Assembly: GCF_022815645.1 (NCBI RefSeq)
Contig: NZ_JALGRO010000005.1
Span: forward strand, 1 to 64,000
Source: Curtobacterium sp. VKM Ac-2922
GTDB taxonomy: Bacteria; Actinomycetota; Actinomycetes; Actinomycetales; Microbacteriaceae
Direction of reading: 5' to 3'
Length of the DNA stretch: 64,000 nucleotides
The stretch's first letter is position 1; each line of letters starts with the position of its first letter. The notes beneath the pieces were generated by a model that saw only the letters and a program-made list of their open reading frames with translations, had not been told where the DNA came from and searched no databases. Of the stretch, positions 40,636-48,973 are shown one piece after another. The translations under genes and the position numbers were made by a program.

Positions 40636-41254
40636 GGAGCAGCCCGGCCGCGGCCGCGCGCAGGGCCAGCTGCACACGACTCGCGACGCCGAAGGCCGCG
40701 AGCAGCGCGCGGACGTCCTCCTTCACGGTGCCGGTGCTGACGCCGAGCCGCGCACCGATCTCGGGGTTGCTGACCCCGTCGGCGACGAGCTGCAGGACCG
40801 CGAGCTCACGGTCCGTCATCGGCGGCGCCTCGGTCGCGGTGACCGACGGGGCGAACAGCCTGGCCCGGTCGAGTTCCGACGCGAGCACCACGCCGCCGGC
40901 TGCCAGGACTCTCACGTACTGGGCCAGTCCCTCGGGGTCGGTGTCCTTGAGCAGGAACCCCGCGGCGCCGAGCTCCATCGCCCGGCCCAGGTGCTCGGCG
41001 GCGTCGAACGTCGTGAGCATGGCGACCGCCGGAGGCTCGGGCAACGCGGTGATCGCACCGAGCAGGTCGAGTCCGTCGATGCGGGGCATGCGGACGTCCA
41101 GCAGCACCACGTCGGGGTGGTGCTCGGTGACGACGGCGAGCGCGTCGACGTCCGAGGTCGTCGCCACCACCTCGATGTCGGGTGCCGCGCCGAGGATCAG
41201 CTCGAAGCCGTACCGCACCAGCGCTTCGTCGTCGACGATCACCACGGAGATCAC
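40628..41254 (-). CDS. LuxR/NarL-family response regulator
   Basis: A 208-residue regulator. Receiver domain residues 1-118: SVVIVDDEALVRYGFEL, phosphoacceptor Asp in VVLLDVRMPRIDGLDLL near 53, and LLKDTDPEGL near 103. DNA-binding helix-turn-helix residues about 143-205: MTDRELAVLQLVADGVSNPE and IGARLGVSTGTVKEDVRALL. GTG start at 41252-41254. It is the first gene of the kinase/MprF-like unit and divergent from the GntR gene. Confidence 0.93.
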   Translation of the reverse strand: MISVVIVDDEALVRYGFELILGAAPDIEVVATTSDVDALAVVTEHHPDVVLLDVRMPRIDGLDLLGAITALPEPPAVAMLTTFDAAEHLGRAMELGAAGFLLKDTDPEGLAQYVRVLAAGGVVLASELDRARLFAPSVTATEAPPMTDRELAVLQLVADGVSNPEIGARLGVSTGTVKEDVRALLAAFGVASRVQLALRAAAAGLLRV

Positions 41255-41322
41255 GGGCACATCCTGGCACGGGTTCTCCGGGGTACATCGACCTTCTGCC
41301 CAGGGATCGCTACTGTGATGGA

Positions 41323-41335
41323 ACTGGTCATGTCC
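41323..41335 (+). promoter_or_regulatory. GntR-type operator upstream of the gntR gene
   Basis: ACTGGTCATGTCC differs by one base from the core of the palindromic ACTGGTCATGACC at 43037-43049 in front of the PTS gene. Both resemble the ACTGGTCTAGACCAGT sites bound by DasR/NagR-type regulators. Confidence 0.55.
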
Positions 41336-41387
41336 GCCCAGGACCACCCGGCCGACCACCGACACCGCAACGGAGCACGAGGGACCG

Positions 41388-42122
41388 ATGACGAGCCGCA
41401 TCACCGAAGGCGCGGAGCCGAAGCACCAGCAGCTGCGGCGGATCCTGCTCGAGCTGGCCACCGTCCGACTGGCCCCGGGGGCGGCGATCCCGTCCGAGCG
41501 GGCACTCATCGCCGAGTACGGCGTCTCGCGGATCACGGTGCGCGAGGCCCTCGGCCAGCTCGTCAACGAGGGCTACCTGGAGCGCGTCCGCGGCAAGGGC
41601 ACCTTCGTCGCCCACCGGCCCGTGCAGTCGACCCTGCACCTGGCCTCGTTCACCGAGGAGATGCGGGCGATGGGCCACGTGCCGACCACGGTCGTGCTGG
41701 TGCGTGAGGAGCGGGTCCCGCCGGCCGACACCGCCGCGGCACTGCGCCTGGGCGAGGGCGTCGCGGCGTACCACCTGAAGCGCCTGCGCATGGCCGACGG
41801 GGCGCCGGTGTCGATCGACGACGCATGGCTGGTCGCGGACGCGTTCCCGGGGCTCCTCGAACACGACCTGTCCGGGTCGGTGTACTCGATCGTCGCGAAC
41901 GAGTACGGCATGCCCATCGACCGGGCCCAGCAGACCGTCGCGGCGAAGCCCGCGGCGGACGACGTCGCGACGCTGCTCGGCACGAAGACGGGTGCTCCGG
42001 TGCTGGAGTTCGACCGGGTGTCGTACTCGGGCGACCGGCCCGTCGAGCACGCGATGTCGTGGTACCGCTCCGACCGCTACCGCGTGCAGATGGAGGTCAC
42101 GGCGGCCCGCGCGGTCGCCTGA
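41388..42122 (+). CDS. GntR/UTRA regulator (DasR/NagR-like)
   Basis: A 244-residue transcription factor. The GntR winged helix is residues 12-78 (LRRILLELATVRLAPGAAIP, SERALIAEYGVSRITVREAL, VRGKGTFVAHRP). The UTRA effector domain follows (90-240), with SFTEEMRAMGHVPTT and VSYSGDRPVEHAMSWYRSDRY typical of regulators sensing phosphorylated sugars such as GlcN-6-P or GlcNAc-6-P. Operator-like sequences lie upstream of this gene and before the PTS IIC gene, so it probably controls the adjacent PTS. Confidence 0.92.
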   Translation: MTSRITEGAEPKHQQLRRILLELATVRLAPGAAIPSERALIAEYGVSRITVREALGQLVNEGYLERVRGKGTFVAHRPVQSTLHLASFTEEMRAMGHVPTTVVLVREERVPPADTAAALRLGEGVAAYHLKRLRMADGAPVSIDDAWLVADAFPGLLEHDLSGSVYSIVANEYGMPIDRAQQTVAAKPAADDVATLLGTKTGAPVLEFDRVSYSGDRPVEHAMSWYRSDRYRVQMEVTAARAVA

Positions 42123-42153
42123 CCCGGCCGCCGCCGGCGGCGCCGAACCGCGC

Positions 42154-42227
42154 CGCCGAGTCTCGGCCCGGCGGACACTTTCGCGGGGCTGGACCAGCGA
42201 AAGTGTCCGCAGCGCCGAGTCTCGGCG
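42154..42227. repeat. Composite nested inverted repeat
   Basis: GCGGACACTTTCGC (42171-42184) pairs with GCGAAAGTGTCCGC (42197-42210). Outside it, CGCCGAGTCTCGGC occurs at both ends (42154-42167 and 42214-42227) and is itself nearly palindromic. The whole could fold as a three-way or extended stem between the convergent gntR and IIA genes, probably ending both transcripts. Confidence 0.75.
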
Positions 42228-42284
42228 CCGCCTGGCCGCGCGGGCAGGCGGGCGCGGGGGCAAGCGGCCGTGCGGCCAGGCGGG

Positions 42285-42737
42285 TCAGACCGTGTAGAGC
42301 GTGGCGCCCTCGGCGACCGTGGTGCCGACCGTGTCCTGCGGGATGGAGTCCGGCGCGGACCCGAGCACGACGACCGGGCACACCGGGGAGTACCCGGCGG
42401 CCGTGATCGTCGCCGGGGTGAACCGGACGACGGGGTCGCCGGCAGCGACGGTGTCACCCTCGGCAGCCAGCAGCGTGAAGCCCTCGCCCTTGAGCTTCAC
42501 GGTGTCGATGCCGACGTGCACCAGGACGTCCGTCCCCGCCGAGCCCTGCATCGCGAACGCGTGCGGGTGCAGCTTGACGATCGTGCCCGCGACGGGTGCC
42601 ACCGCGGTGACCGTGCCCTCGACGCCCGTCGGGTCGACGGCGACCCCGGCCCCGACGAGCTGCCCGGCGAACACCGGGTCGGGCACGTCGGCGAGTGCGA
42701 CGACCGGGCCGGCGAACGGGGTCAGGACTGCGGTCAC
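42285..42737 (-). CDS. PTS glucose-family IIA component
   Basis: A 150-residue cytoplasmic phosphocarrier. The phosphorylated His is in TDVLVHVGIDTVKLKGEGF near residue 85; IVKLHPHAFAMQ near 65 gives the second active-site His. It accepts phosphate from HPr and passes it to IIB. GTG start overlaps the IIB stop by 4 bases. The glucose/N-acetylglucosamine class is clear, the exact sugar is not. Confidence 0.9.
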   Translation of the reverse strand: MTAVLTPFAGPVVALADVPDPVFAGQLVGAGVAVDPTGVEGTVTAVAPVAGTIVKLHPHAFAMQGSAGTDVLVHVGIDTVKLKGEGFTLLAAEGDTVAAGDPVVRFTPATITAAGYSPVCPVVVLGSAPDSIPQDTVGTTVAEGATLYTV

Positions 42738-42970
42738 AGCTCGTCCTGGATGTCCTGGGCGAGGTTGTCGGCGATCGGTCCGACGATGACCTGCCAGCCG
42801 GTGCCGCCACCGACGACGGCCTGCGCGCCCGCCGTCTTCAGGGCGTCCTTGTCGACGAGGTCGCCGTCCTCCACCTCGACGCGGAGGCGTGTGATGCAGC
42901 CTTCGACCTCTTCGATGTTGTCGGCGCCGCCGAGCGCGGCGATGATGTCGGCTGCCTTGATGTCGGCCAT
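42734..42970 (-). CDS. PTS glucose-family IIB component
   Basis: A 78-residue domain-size protein, MADIKAADIIAALGGADN at the start, with the phosphorylated Cys in EEVEGCITRLRVEVED near residue 25 and VVGGGTGWQVIVGP near 52. It is encoded apart from IIC, divergently, but with the DasR-like site between them. GGAGGAAACCG precedes the ATG on the minus strand. Confidence 0.93.
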   Translation of the reverse strand: MADIKAADIIAALGGADNIEEVEGCITRLRVEVEDGDLVDKDALKTAGAQAVVGGGTGWQVIVGPIADNLAQDIQDEL

Positions 42971-43036
42971 CGGTTTCCTCCTCGTTCAGGGTCGTTGCCC
43001 AGGTTGACATGCATGCCGTCGTCACGGAGACTACGG

Positions 43037-43052
43037 ACTGGTCATGACCGGA
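43037..43052. promoter_or_regulatory. DasR/NagR-like operator between PTS genes
   Basis: ACTGGTCATGACCGGA contains the perfect palindrome GGTCATGACC (43040-43049). It lies between divergent IIB (start 42970) and IIC (start 43149), so one site can control both. Confidence 0.65.
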
Positions 43053-43148
43053 CAGGACCGGACCTGGCGACACCGCCGAGGTTACCTGCGCCGCCCCCAC
43101 GACTCAACCCACCCCCGACAGCTCCACCCGATGACGAGAGGACCTCCG

Positions 43149-44414
43149 ATGAGCACTGCTGCCACCACGGATGTGCCGGAGAAGAAGACGCCGAAGAAGC
43201 AGAGCAAGCTCTTCGCCAACGCGCAACGCCTCGGGCGGAGCCTGCTGCTGCCGATCGCGGTCATGCCCGCCGCCGGCATCCTGAACCGCATCGGCCAGCC
43301 GGACCTGCTCGGCGCGATCCCCGGGTTCGAGACCGGGGCCGGGGTCATCTCCGCCGCCGGTCAGGCGATCTTCACGTGGCTGCCGCTGCTGTTCGCGGTC
43401 GGCATCGCGATCGGCTGGGCCAAGAAGTCCGACGGCACCACGGCGCTCGCCGCGGTCGTCGGCTACATGGTCATGTACCAGGTGTTCGCGGTCATGTCGC
43501 CGATCGTGCTGGCGGGGGTCAAGGACGCCAACGGCGAGCAGGCGACGATCAACTTCGGTGTCCTCGGCGGCATCGTCATGGGTCTGGTCGCGGCCGGCCT
43601 GTGGACGCGGTTCCACCGCACGAAGATGCCGGACTTCCTCGGGTTCTTCTCGGGCCGACGGCTGGTCCCGATCCTCACGGCTGCGGCCGGGCTCGTCATC
43701 GCCGTGCTCATGTCGTTCGTGTACCGCTACTTCGACATCGCGCTCACCGCGGCCGGCCAGGCCGTCTCCGACAACGCGGTGATCGGTGGCGGCATCTTCG
43801 GCTTCGCGAACCGCATGCTCATCCCGATCGGCCTGCACCAGCTGCTGAACTTCTTCCCGTGGTTCCAGCTCGGCAGCTTCAACGCCGGCGGCACGGTGTG
43901 GCACGGCGACATCGCCCGCTTCCTGAACGGCGACCCGACCGCGGGCATCTTCCAGACCGGCTTCTTCCCGATCATGATGTTCGCGCTCCCCGCCGGTGCC
44001 CTGGCGATCTGGCGCAACGCCAAGCCGCAGAACCGCAAGCTCGTCGGCGGCATCATGCTCTCCGCGGCACTCACCTCGTTCGTGACGGGCATCACCGAGC
44101 CGCTCGAGTACTCGTTCATGTTCGTGGCGTTCCCGCTCTACGTCATCCACGCAGTGCTGACGGGGACCTCGCTCGCGCTGGTCAACGCGCTCGGCATCCG
44201 GGACGGGTTCTCGTTCTCGGCCGGCGCGATCGACTACGTGCTCAACTTCGGCAAGGCGGACGGGGCGATCTGGCTCATCCCGATCGGCCTGGGCTACGCG
44301 GTCGTCTACTACTTCCTGTTCAGCTTCGTGATCAAGAAGTGGAACCTGCGGACCCCCGGCCGCGAAGAGGACACGATCGCCGAGAACACGATCGACGCGG
44401 CCACCAAGGCGTAG
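43149..44414 (+). CDS. PTS IIC permease, glucose/N-acetylglucosamine family
   Basis: A 421-residue membrane permease that takes up and phosphorylates a hexose or amino sugar together with the separate IIB and IIA. LGRSLLLPIAVMPAAGILNRIG at the N-terminus, the IIC signature NRMLIPIGLHQLLNFFPWF near residue 222 and GITEPLEYSFMFVAFPLY near 315 (substrate-contacting Glu) are typical. The GntR/UTRA partner suggests an amino sugar, an inference. ATG follows GAGAGGACCTCCG. It is followed by a palindromic terminator. Confidence 0.93.
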   Translation: MSTAATTDVPEKKTPKKQSKLFANAQRLGRSLLLPIAVMPAAGILNRIGQPDLLGAIPGFETGAGVISAAGQAIFTWLPLLFAVGIAIGWAKKSDGTTALAAVVGYMVMYQVFAVMSPIVLAGVKDANGEQATINFGVLGGIVMGLVAAGLWTRFHRTKMPDFLGFFSGRRLVPILTAAAGLVIAVLMSFVYRYFDIALTAAGQAVSDNAVIGGGIFGFANRMLIPIGLHQLLNFFPWFQLGSFNAGGTVWHGDIARFLNGDPTAGIFQTGFFPIMMFALPAGALAIWRNAKPQNRKLVGGIMLSAALTSFVTGITEPLEYSFMFVAFPLYVIHAVLTGTSLALVNALGIRDGFSFSAGAIDYVLNFGKADGAIWLIPIGLGYAVVYYFLFSFVIKKWNLRTPGREEDTIAENTIDAATKA

Positions 44415-44427
44415 TCGCGACCACCAC

Positions 44428-44471
44428 CAGACGGGAGGCTCGGTGCCAGCTGGCACCGGGCCTCCCGTCTG
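44428..44471 (+). terminator. Palindromic terminator with GTGCCAGCTGGCAC core
   Basis: CAGACGGGAGGCTCGGTGCCAG pairs with the mirror sequence, one mismatch in 22. Core and arms are almost identical to the elements at 56471 and 61240. Confidence 0.88.
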
Positions 44472-44489
44472 TCCGGGGTTGCGGTGGTT

Positions 44490-44519
44490 TTGACAATCGT
44501 TATCAACTAGCACTAGCGT
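44490..44519 (+). promoter_or_regulatory. znuA promoter with Zur box
   Basis: TTGACA (44490-44495), 18-base spacer, TAGCGT (44514-44519), then 7 nt to the ATG. TGACAATCGTTATCA at 44491-44505 is a near-perfect inverted repeat like actinobacterial Zur boxes and covers the -35 box, so Zn-loaded Zur would block transcription. Confidence 0.85.
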
Positions 44520-44526
44520 CGTCGAC

Positions 44527-45441
44527 ATGCAGAACCGTCGCCTCCTCGCCCTGCCGCTCGTCGTCGGCGCCGCCGCGCTCGCCCTGACGGGCTGCGCGAC
44601 CTCGTCCGGGCCCTCCGGTGCCAGCAGTGACGGCACCGTCCGCGTCGTCGCCTCGACCAACGTGTACGGCTCGCTCGTCGAGACGATCGGCGGCGGGCAC
44701 GTCAGCGTGACGAGCATCCTCGAGGACCCCTCGCAGGACCCGCACTCGTTCGAGTCCAGCGCGCAGACCCAGCTCGCCGTGTCCAAGGCCGACCTGCTCA
44801 TCGAGAACGGTGGCGGGTACGACGACTTCATGACCACGCTGGCGAAGTCGTCGAACACCACGGCCGACACGATCAACGTCGTGAAGCTGTCCGGGCTCGA
44901 CAAGGCCGGCGACACCGAGTTCAACGAGCACGTGTTCTACAGCTACCCGACGATGGTCACGCTCGTCGCGGACATCGCCCACCGCCTCGGCACCCTCGAC
45001 AACGCGGACAAGGCGACGTTCGAGTCCAACGCCAAGGCCCTGACGGCCAAGCTGCAGGACCTCGAGTCGCAGACCGCCGCCGCCAAGCAGTCCGACCAGG
45101 GCGACAAGGTGGCCTACACCGAGCCCGTGCCGGGCTACCTCTTCCAGGCGATGGGACTCGACAACGTCACGCCCCAGGCCTTCTCCGAGGCGATCGAAGA
45201 GGGCAACGACGTCCCGCCCGCGTCGCTCAACGACACCCTGAAGCTGTTCAGCGACCGCACCGTCAAGCTGCTGGCCTACAACGAGCAGACCTCCAGCCCC
45301 GAGACCGAACAGGTCAAGAAGGCCGCCGACACGGCAGGCATCCCGGTGGTCGGTGTCACGGAGACGCTCCCGAAGGGGGAGGATTACGTCTCGTGGCAGC
45401 AGGCGAACATCGACGCGGTCAAGGCGGCGCTGACGAAGTGA
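44527..45441 (+). CDS. znuA: Zinc/manganese ABC transporter, substrate-binding lipoprotein
   Basis: A 304-residue lipoprotein; the lipobox LALTGC ends at Cys 23. It binds a divalent metal outside the membrane and delivers it to ZnuB. Metal-ligand positions include DPHSFESSAQ near 72 and NEHVFYSYPTM near 138. The usual third His position reads AYTEPVPGYLFQ, as in a subset of actinobacterial members, so the site may differ from ZnuA of E. coli. First gene of znuA-znuC-znuB-zur, each overlapping the next; controlled by the Zur box upstream. Mn cannot be fully excluded, but the zur gene favours Zn. Confidence 0.9.
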   Translation: MQNRRLLALPLVVGAAALALTGCATSSGPSGASSDGTVRVVASTNVYGSLVETIGGGHVSVTSILEDPSQDPHSFESSAQTQLAVSKADLLIENGGGYDDFMTTLAKSSNTTADTINVVKLSGLDKAGDTEFNEHVFYSYPTMVTLVADIAHRLGTLDNADKATFESNAKALTAKLQDLESQTAAAKQSDQGDKVAYTEPVPGYLFQAMGLDNVTPQAFSEAIEEGNDVPPASLNDTLKLFSDRTVKLLAYNEQTSSPETEQVKKAADTAGIPVVGVTETLPKGEDYVSWQQANIDAVKAALTK

Positions 45442-46319
45442 CGACGATCCAGGACCAGACGCGGACCGCCGCTGCCCAGCGCAGCGGCGGTCCCGCCGTG
45501 CTCGCGCTGCACGACGCGGGGCTGTCCTACGGGGCGCGCAAGCTCTGGGACGGCCTCGACCTCGACGTGGCACCGGGGGAGTTCCTGGCGGTGCTCGGGC
45601 CGAACGGCGCCGGCAAGACCTCGTTGCTGCGGACCGTGCTCGGGCAGCAGCGCCTGACCAGCGGGTCGATGACGTTCCTCGGCCAGCCGATCCGCCGTGG
45701 GCACCGCCGCATCGGGTACATCCCGCAGCAGCGCCTGATGGAGTCCGGTACCCCGTTGCGTGCCCGGGACATGATCGCCCAGGGCGTGACCGGGCACCGT
45801 TGGGGCATCCGACCCGAGCGCGGGGCCGAGCGCGAGCGCATCGACCGCATCATCGACGAGGTCGGGGCCACCGCGTTCGCCGACGCCCCCGTGGCCGAGC
45901 TCTCCGGCGGCGAACAGCAGCGCACCCGCGTCGGACAGGCCATCGCGGCCGACCCGGCCCTGCTGCTCTGCGACGAACCCCTCATCTCGCTCGACCTGCG
46001 CCATCAGCGCGGGGTCACCGAGCTCATCGACCGCCAGCGCCGACAGCAGGGCGCGGCAGTGCTGTTCGTCACGCACGACGTGAACCCGATCCTCGACGTC
46101 GTCGACCGGGTCCTGTACATCGCGGGCGGCCGCTTCCGGATCGGGTCCCCGGACGAGGTCCTGCGCGCCGACGTGTTGTCCGACCTGTACGGCACGCCCG
46201 TCGACGTCGTGCGCACGATGGGGCGGATCGTCATCGTCGGCGGTGCCGAGGCCCCCGGCGAACACCACCACTGCGAAGCGGACCCGCACACGCCGGGTCC
46301 GGACGAAGGGCGGCTGTGA
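45438..46319 (+). CDS. znuC: Zinc ABC transporter, ATPase
   Basis: A 293-residue ABC ATPase. Walker A GPNGAGKTS near residue 54, signature LSGGEQQRT near 155, Walker B LLLCDEPLISLDL near 176 and the switch His in FVTHDVNP. The C-terminal tail contains GEHHHCEADPH, a likely metal-binding stretch. GTG start overlaps the znuA stop (GTGA). Powers zinc import through ZnuB. Confidence 0.93.
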   Translation: MTTIQDQTRTAAAQRSGGPAVLALHDAGLSYGARKLWDGLDLDVAPGEFLAVLGPNGAGKTSLLRTVLGQQRLTSGSMTFLGQPIRRGHRRIGYIPQQRLMESGTPLRARDMIAQGVTGHRWGIRPERGAERERIDRIIDEVGATAFADAPVAELSGGEQQRTRVGQAIAADPALLLCDEPLISLDLRHQRGVTELIDRQRRQQGAAVLFVTHDVNPILDVVDRVLYIAGGRFRIGSPDEVLRADVLSDLYGTPVDVVRTMGRIVIVGGAEAPGEHHHCEADPHTPGPDEGRL

Positions 46320-47215
46320 TGGACGTCTGGTCGACGGTCTTCTCGTTCCAGGACTGGCCCGAGCTCGTCGCTCTCGTGCAGAACTCGATCTGGGCCGGCG
46401 CGGTGCTGGGCATCGTCGGCGGGCTCATCGGGCCGTTCGTCGTCGCGCGCAACATGCCGTTCGCGGTGCACGGCATCAGTGAGCTGTCGTTCGCGGGTGC
46501 CAGCGCGTCGCTGCTGCTCGGCGTCAACGTCGTCACCGGGTCCCTGGTGGGCTCGGTGATCGCCGCGCTGCTGATCGGGCTGCTCGGTTCACGGGCCCGC
46601 GACCGCAACTCGATCATCGCCGTGCTGATGCCGTTCGGGCTCGGCCTCGGGATCCTGTGCCTGGCGCTCTACAAGGGGCGTGCGGCGAACAAGTTCGGGC
46701 TGCTGACCGGGCAGATCGTCTCGGTCGACAACCCGCAGCTCACCTCGCTCATCGTGATCAGCGCCGTCGTCGTGGCGATCCTGGTCGTCATCTGGCGTCC
46801 GCTGATGTTCGCGTCCGTCGACCCCGATGTCGCGGCGGCAGCGGGCGTCCCCGTCCGGACGCTCGCGCTCGTCTTCATGCTCGCGCTCGGGCTCGCGACG
46901 GCGGTCTCGGTGCAGATCGTCGGCGCCCTGCTCGTGCTCTCGCTGCTGGTGACGCCAGCGGCCGCGGCGCTCCGCCTGACCGTGCACCCGGTGCTGGTTC
47001 CGCTGCTGTCGATGCTGTTCGCCGTCGTGTCGGTCGTCGGCGGGATCCTGCTGGCGCTCGGTGGTGGACTGCCGATCAGCCCGTACGTCACCACCATCTC
47101 GTTCGCCATCTGGGTGGTGTGCCGGATCGTCGGAGCGCGCCGCGAACGACGGGGCCGGGGCCGCGTCACCGTCCGCGAACAGCAGTCAGCACCCCAGCAG
47201 GAGGTCGCCGCATGA
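46319..47215 (+). CDS. znuB: Zinc ABC transporter, permease
   Basis: A 298-residue, about nine-helix ABC-3 family permease. NSIWAGAVLGIVGGLIGPFV and ARNMPFAVHGISELSFAGAS near the N-terminus, and QIVGALLVLSLLVTPAAAAL in the last third are family signatures. The ATG at 46319 overlaps the znuC stop (TGATG); a GTG one codon earlier is possible. Confidence 0.93.
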   Translation: MDVWSTVFSFQDWPELVALVQNSIWAGAVLGIVGGLIGPFVVARNMPFAVHGISELSFAGASASLLLGVNVVTGSLVGSVIAALLIGLLGSRARDRNSIIAVLMPFGLGLGILCLALYKGRAANKFGLLTGQIVSVDNPQLTSLIVISAVVVAILVVIWRPLMFASVDPDVAAAAGVPVRTLALVFMLALGLATAVSVQIVGALLVLSLLVTPAAAALRLTVHPVLVPLLSMLFAVVSVVGGILLALGGGLPISPYVTTISFAIWVVCRIVGARRERRGRGRVTVREQQSAPQQEVAA

Positions 47216-47658
47216 ACGCCGTCCAGAAGCCCGCCGCCGCACCGCAGTCCGCAGCGCCCAAGGCCAAGCGCAACACCTGGCAGCGCGAGGCCGTCCGCGG
47301 CGCGCTCGACTCCACCGAGGGGTTCGTCAGTGCCCAGGCGCTGCACGCACACCTGCGTGACGGCGGCTCGACGATCGGTCTTGCCACGGTGTACCGCGCG
47401 CTCGCCGACCTGGCGACCGAGGGTGACGCCGACTCCCTGCAGCAGGACGGCGAGTCGCTCTACCGGGCCTGCACGACCGACAAGCACCACCACCACCTGA
47501 TCTGCCGGAACTGCGGACGGACGGTCGAGATCCAGGCGGACCCGGTCGAGCGGTGGGCCCAGCAGGTCGCCGCCGAGCACGGGTTCACGAACGCCAGCCA
47601 CGTCGTGGACATCTTCGGCGAGTGTGCTGCCTGCACGGCGGCGCGCACCGGGGCCTGA
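47212..47658 (+). CDS. zur: Fur-family zinc uptake regulator
   Basis: A 148-residue repressor. Winged helix residues 20-90 ([33 protein letters not shown]). Zinc sites: [21 protein letters not shown] segment near residue 88 ([11 protein letters not shown]) and CAAC near 140 for the structural zinc. Being the last gene of the operon it regulates gives autoregulation. AGGAGGTCGCCGC precedes the ATG, which overlaps the znuB stop. The target is most likely the Zur box at 44491. Confidence 0.9.
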   Translation: MNAVQKPAAAPQSAAPKAKRNTWQREAVRGALDSTEGFVSAQALHAHLRDGGSTIGLATVYRALADLATEGDADSLQQDGESLYRACTTDKHHHHLICRNCGRTVEIQADPVERWAQQVAAEHGFTNASHVVDIFGECAACTAARTGA

Positions 47659-47719
47659 GACCGCCCACCCCGGGGACCGCGCCGGCGGGACCGAGGCGGG
47701 CCGGGCCTCCAGACCGGGT

Positions 47720-47748
47720 TTGCGACACGCCCGACCTTCGCGTATCGT
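47720..47748 (+). promoter_or_regulatory. Candidate promoter of the rpmB unit
   Basis: TTGCGA (47720-47725), 17-base spacer, TATCGT (47743-47748). The 5' leader before rpmB would be about 225 bases, without a gene that I can support. No Zur-box-like sequence is seen in the 322-base gap after zur. Confidence 0.55.
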
Positions 47749-47980
47749 TGGCTGCTGGTCCGTGCTTGCACGGGCCCGTTGTTCAGCCCTCCGACCGTCG
47801 CGAACGCCGCGGTTGCGCGGATCCGTCTCTCGAAGACGGACGTGTTCGTCTCTCGCAGTCGAACTGGGCGGTGCACACAACCCCCTCGCAACGTCACCCA
47901 CGGTGACCACGCGCGTGTGCGCCAGGCAAGTGACCTTGGGTGCGACCGATCGGCCGCACGGTAATCATCAGGAGGAAACC

Positions 47981-48217
47981 ATGGCAGCAGTGTGCCAGGT
48001 GACCGGAGCCACCCCCGGCTTCGGACACAACATCTCGCACTCGCACCGCCGGACGAAGCGTCGCTTCGACCCGAACGTGCAGAAGAAGACGTACTACGTG
48101 CCCTCGCTTCGTCGTAACGTCACGCTCACCCTGAGCGCGAAGGGCATCAAGGTCATCGACGCACGTGGGATCGAGTCCGTCGTCAAGGACGTCCTCGCCC
48201 GTGGGGAGAAGATCTGA
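47981..48217 (+). CDS. rpmB: 50S ribosomal protein L28
   Basis: A 78-residue L28: [20 protein letters not shown] and [20 protein letters not shown] are diagnostic. Only one Cys is present, so this is the zinc-free (C-minus) form. AGGAGGAAACC precedes the ATG. Its stop overlaps the rpmG start (TGATG). Confidence 0.97.
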   Translation: MAAVCQVTGATPGFGHNISHSHRRTKRRFDPNVQKKTYYVPSLRRNVTLTLSAKGIKVIDARGIESVVKDVLARGEKI

Positions 48218-48387
48218 TGGCGAAGAAGGGTCAGGACGTCCGTCCGATCATCAAGCTCCGCTCGACGGCGGGCACCGGGTTCACGTACGTGACCAAGAAG
48301 AACCGTCGCAACAACCCGGACCGTCTCGTGCTGAAGAAGTACGACCCGGTCGTCCGCAAGCACGTCGACTTCCGTGAGGAGCGCTAA
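48217..48387 (+). CDS. rpmG: 50S ribosomal protein L33
   Basis: A 56-residue L33 ([47 protein letters not shown]). There are no Cys residues: the zinc-free type. Overlaps rpmB by one base; rpsN follows after two. Confidence 0.96.
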   Translation: MAKKGQDVRPIIKLRSTAGTGFTYVTKKNRRNNPDRLVLKKYDPVVRKHVDFREER

Positions 48388-48389
48388 GC

Positions 48390-48695
48390 ATGGCCAAGAA
48401 GAGCATGATCGCGAAGAACAACCAGCGTGCCGTCGTCATCGCGCGCTACGCCGAGCGTCGTCTCGAGCTGAAGAAGGCCCTCGTGGACCCGAACGGCACG
48501 GACGAGTCGCGTGAGGCCGCTCGCGTGGGGCTGCAGAAGCTCCCCCGCGACGCCTCGCCGGTGCGCTACCGCAACCGTGACGCCATCGACGGCCGCCCCC
48601 GTGGCCACCTCGGTGAGTTCGGCATCAGCCGTGTCCGCTTCCGCGACATGGCGCACCGTGGCGAACTGCCGGGCATCACCAAGAGCTCCTGGTAA
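48390..48695 (+). CDS. rpsN: 30S ribosomal protein S14, zinc-free type
   Basis: A 101-residue S14 of the long, cysteine-free form ([59 protein letters not shown]). The rpmB-rpmG-rpsN order is the one found in actinobacterial zinc-starvation operons, but it can also be the only set in a genome. Confidence 0.96.
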   Translation: MAKKSMIAKNNQRAVVIARYAERRLELKKALVDPNGTDESREAARVGLQKLPRDASPVRYRNRDAIDGRPRGHLGEFGISRVRFRDMAHRGELPGITKSSW

Positions 48696-48706
48696 GCACC
48701 CACTCC

Positions 48707-48746
48707 ACGAACACCCCGTCACCCACACCGGTGACGGGGTGTTCGT
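48707..48746 (+). terminator. Terminator of the ribosomal protein unit
   Basis: ACGAACACCCCGTCACC (48707-48723) pairs perfectly with 48730-48746 around a 6-base loop, followed by CGTTTCG. Confidence 0.88.
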
Positions 48747-48973
48747 CGTTTCGGGGGACAGGTTCGTCACATTGGCCCCATCCGTCCCTCGCATCCCGCG
48801 ACACCCCCGGAAATCCGGGCGAGTCGGCGGTCATCATCGCGACCGGCTGGTAGGTTCACCTCTGGTTCCGCCGGGCCCTCGGCCCGCTGGTCCGAAGCCC
48901 CGGGGCAACCGCTCAGGGCACCGGGCGCCACGTGCGTCCGACCGATACGCAAGAAGTCCGAGGAGGACATCCA

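Noticed and set aside
47659..47980. Zur box before rpmB
   Set aside because: I looked for a TGAnAAT-N-ATTnTCA-like dyad and found none; only a standard-looking promoter is visible.
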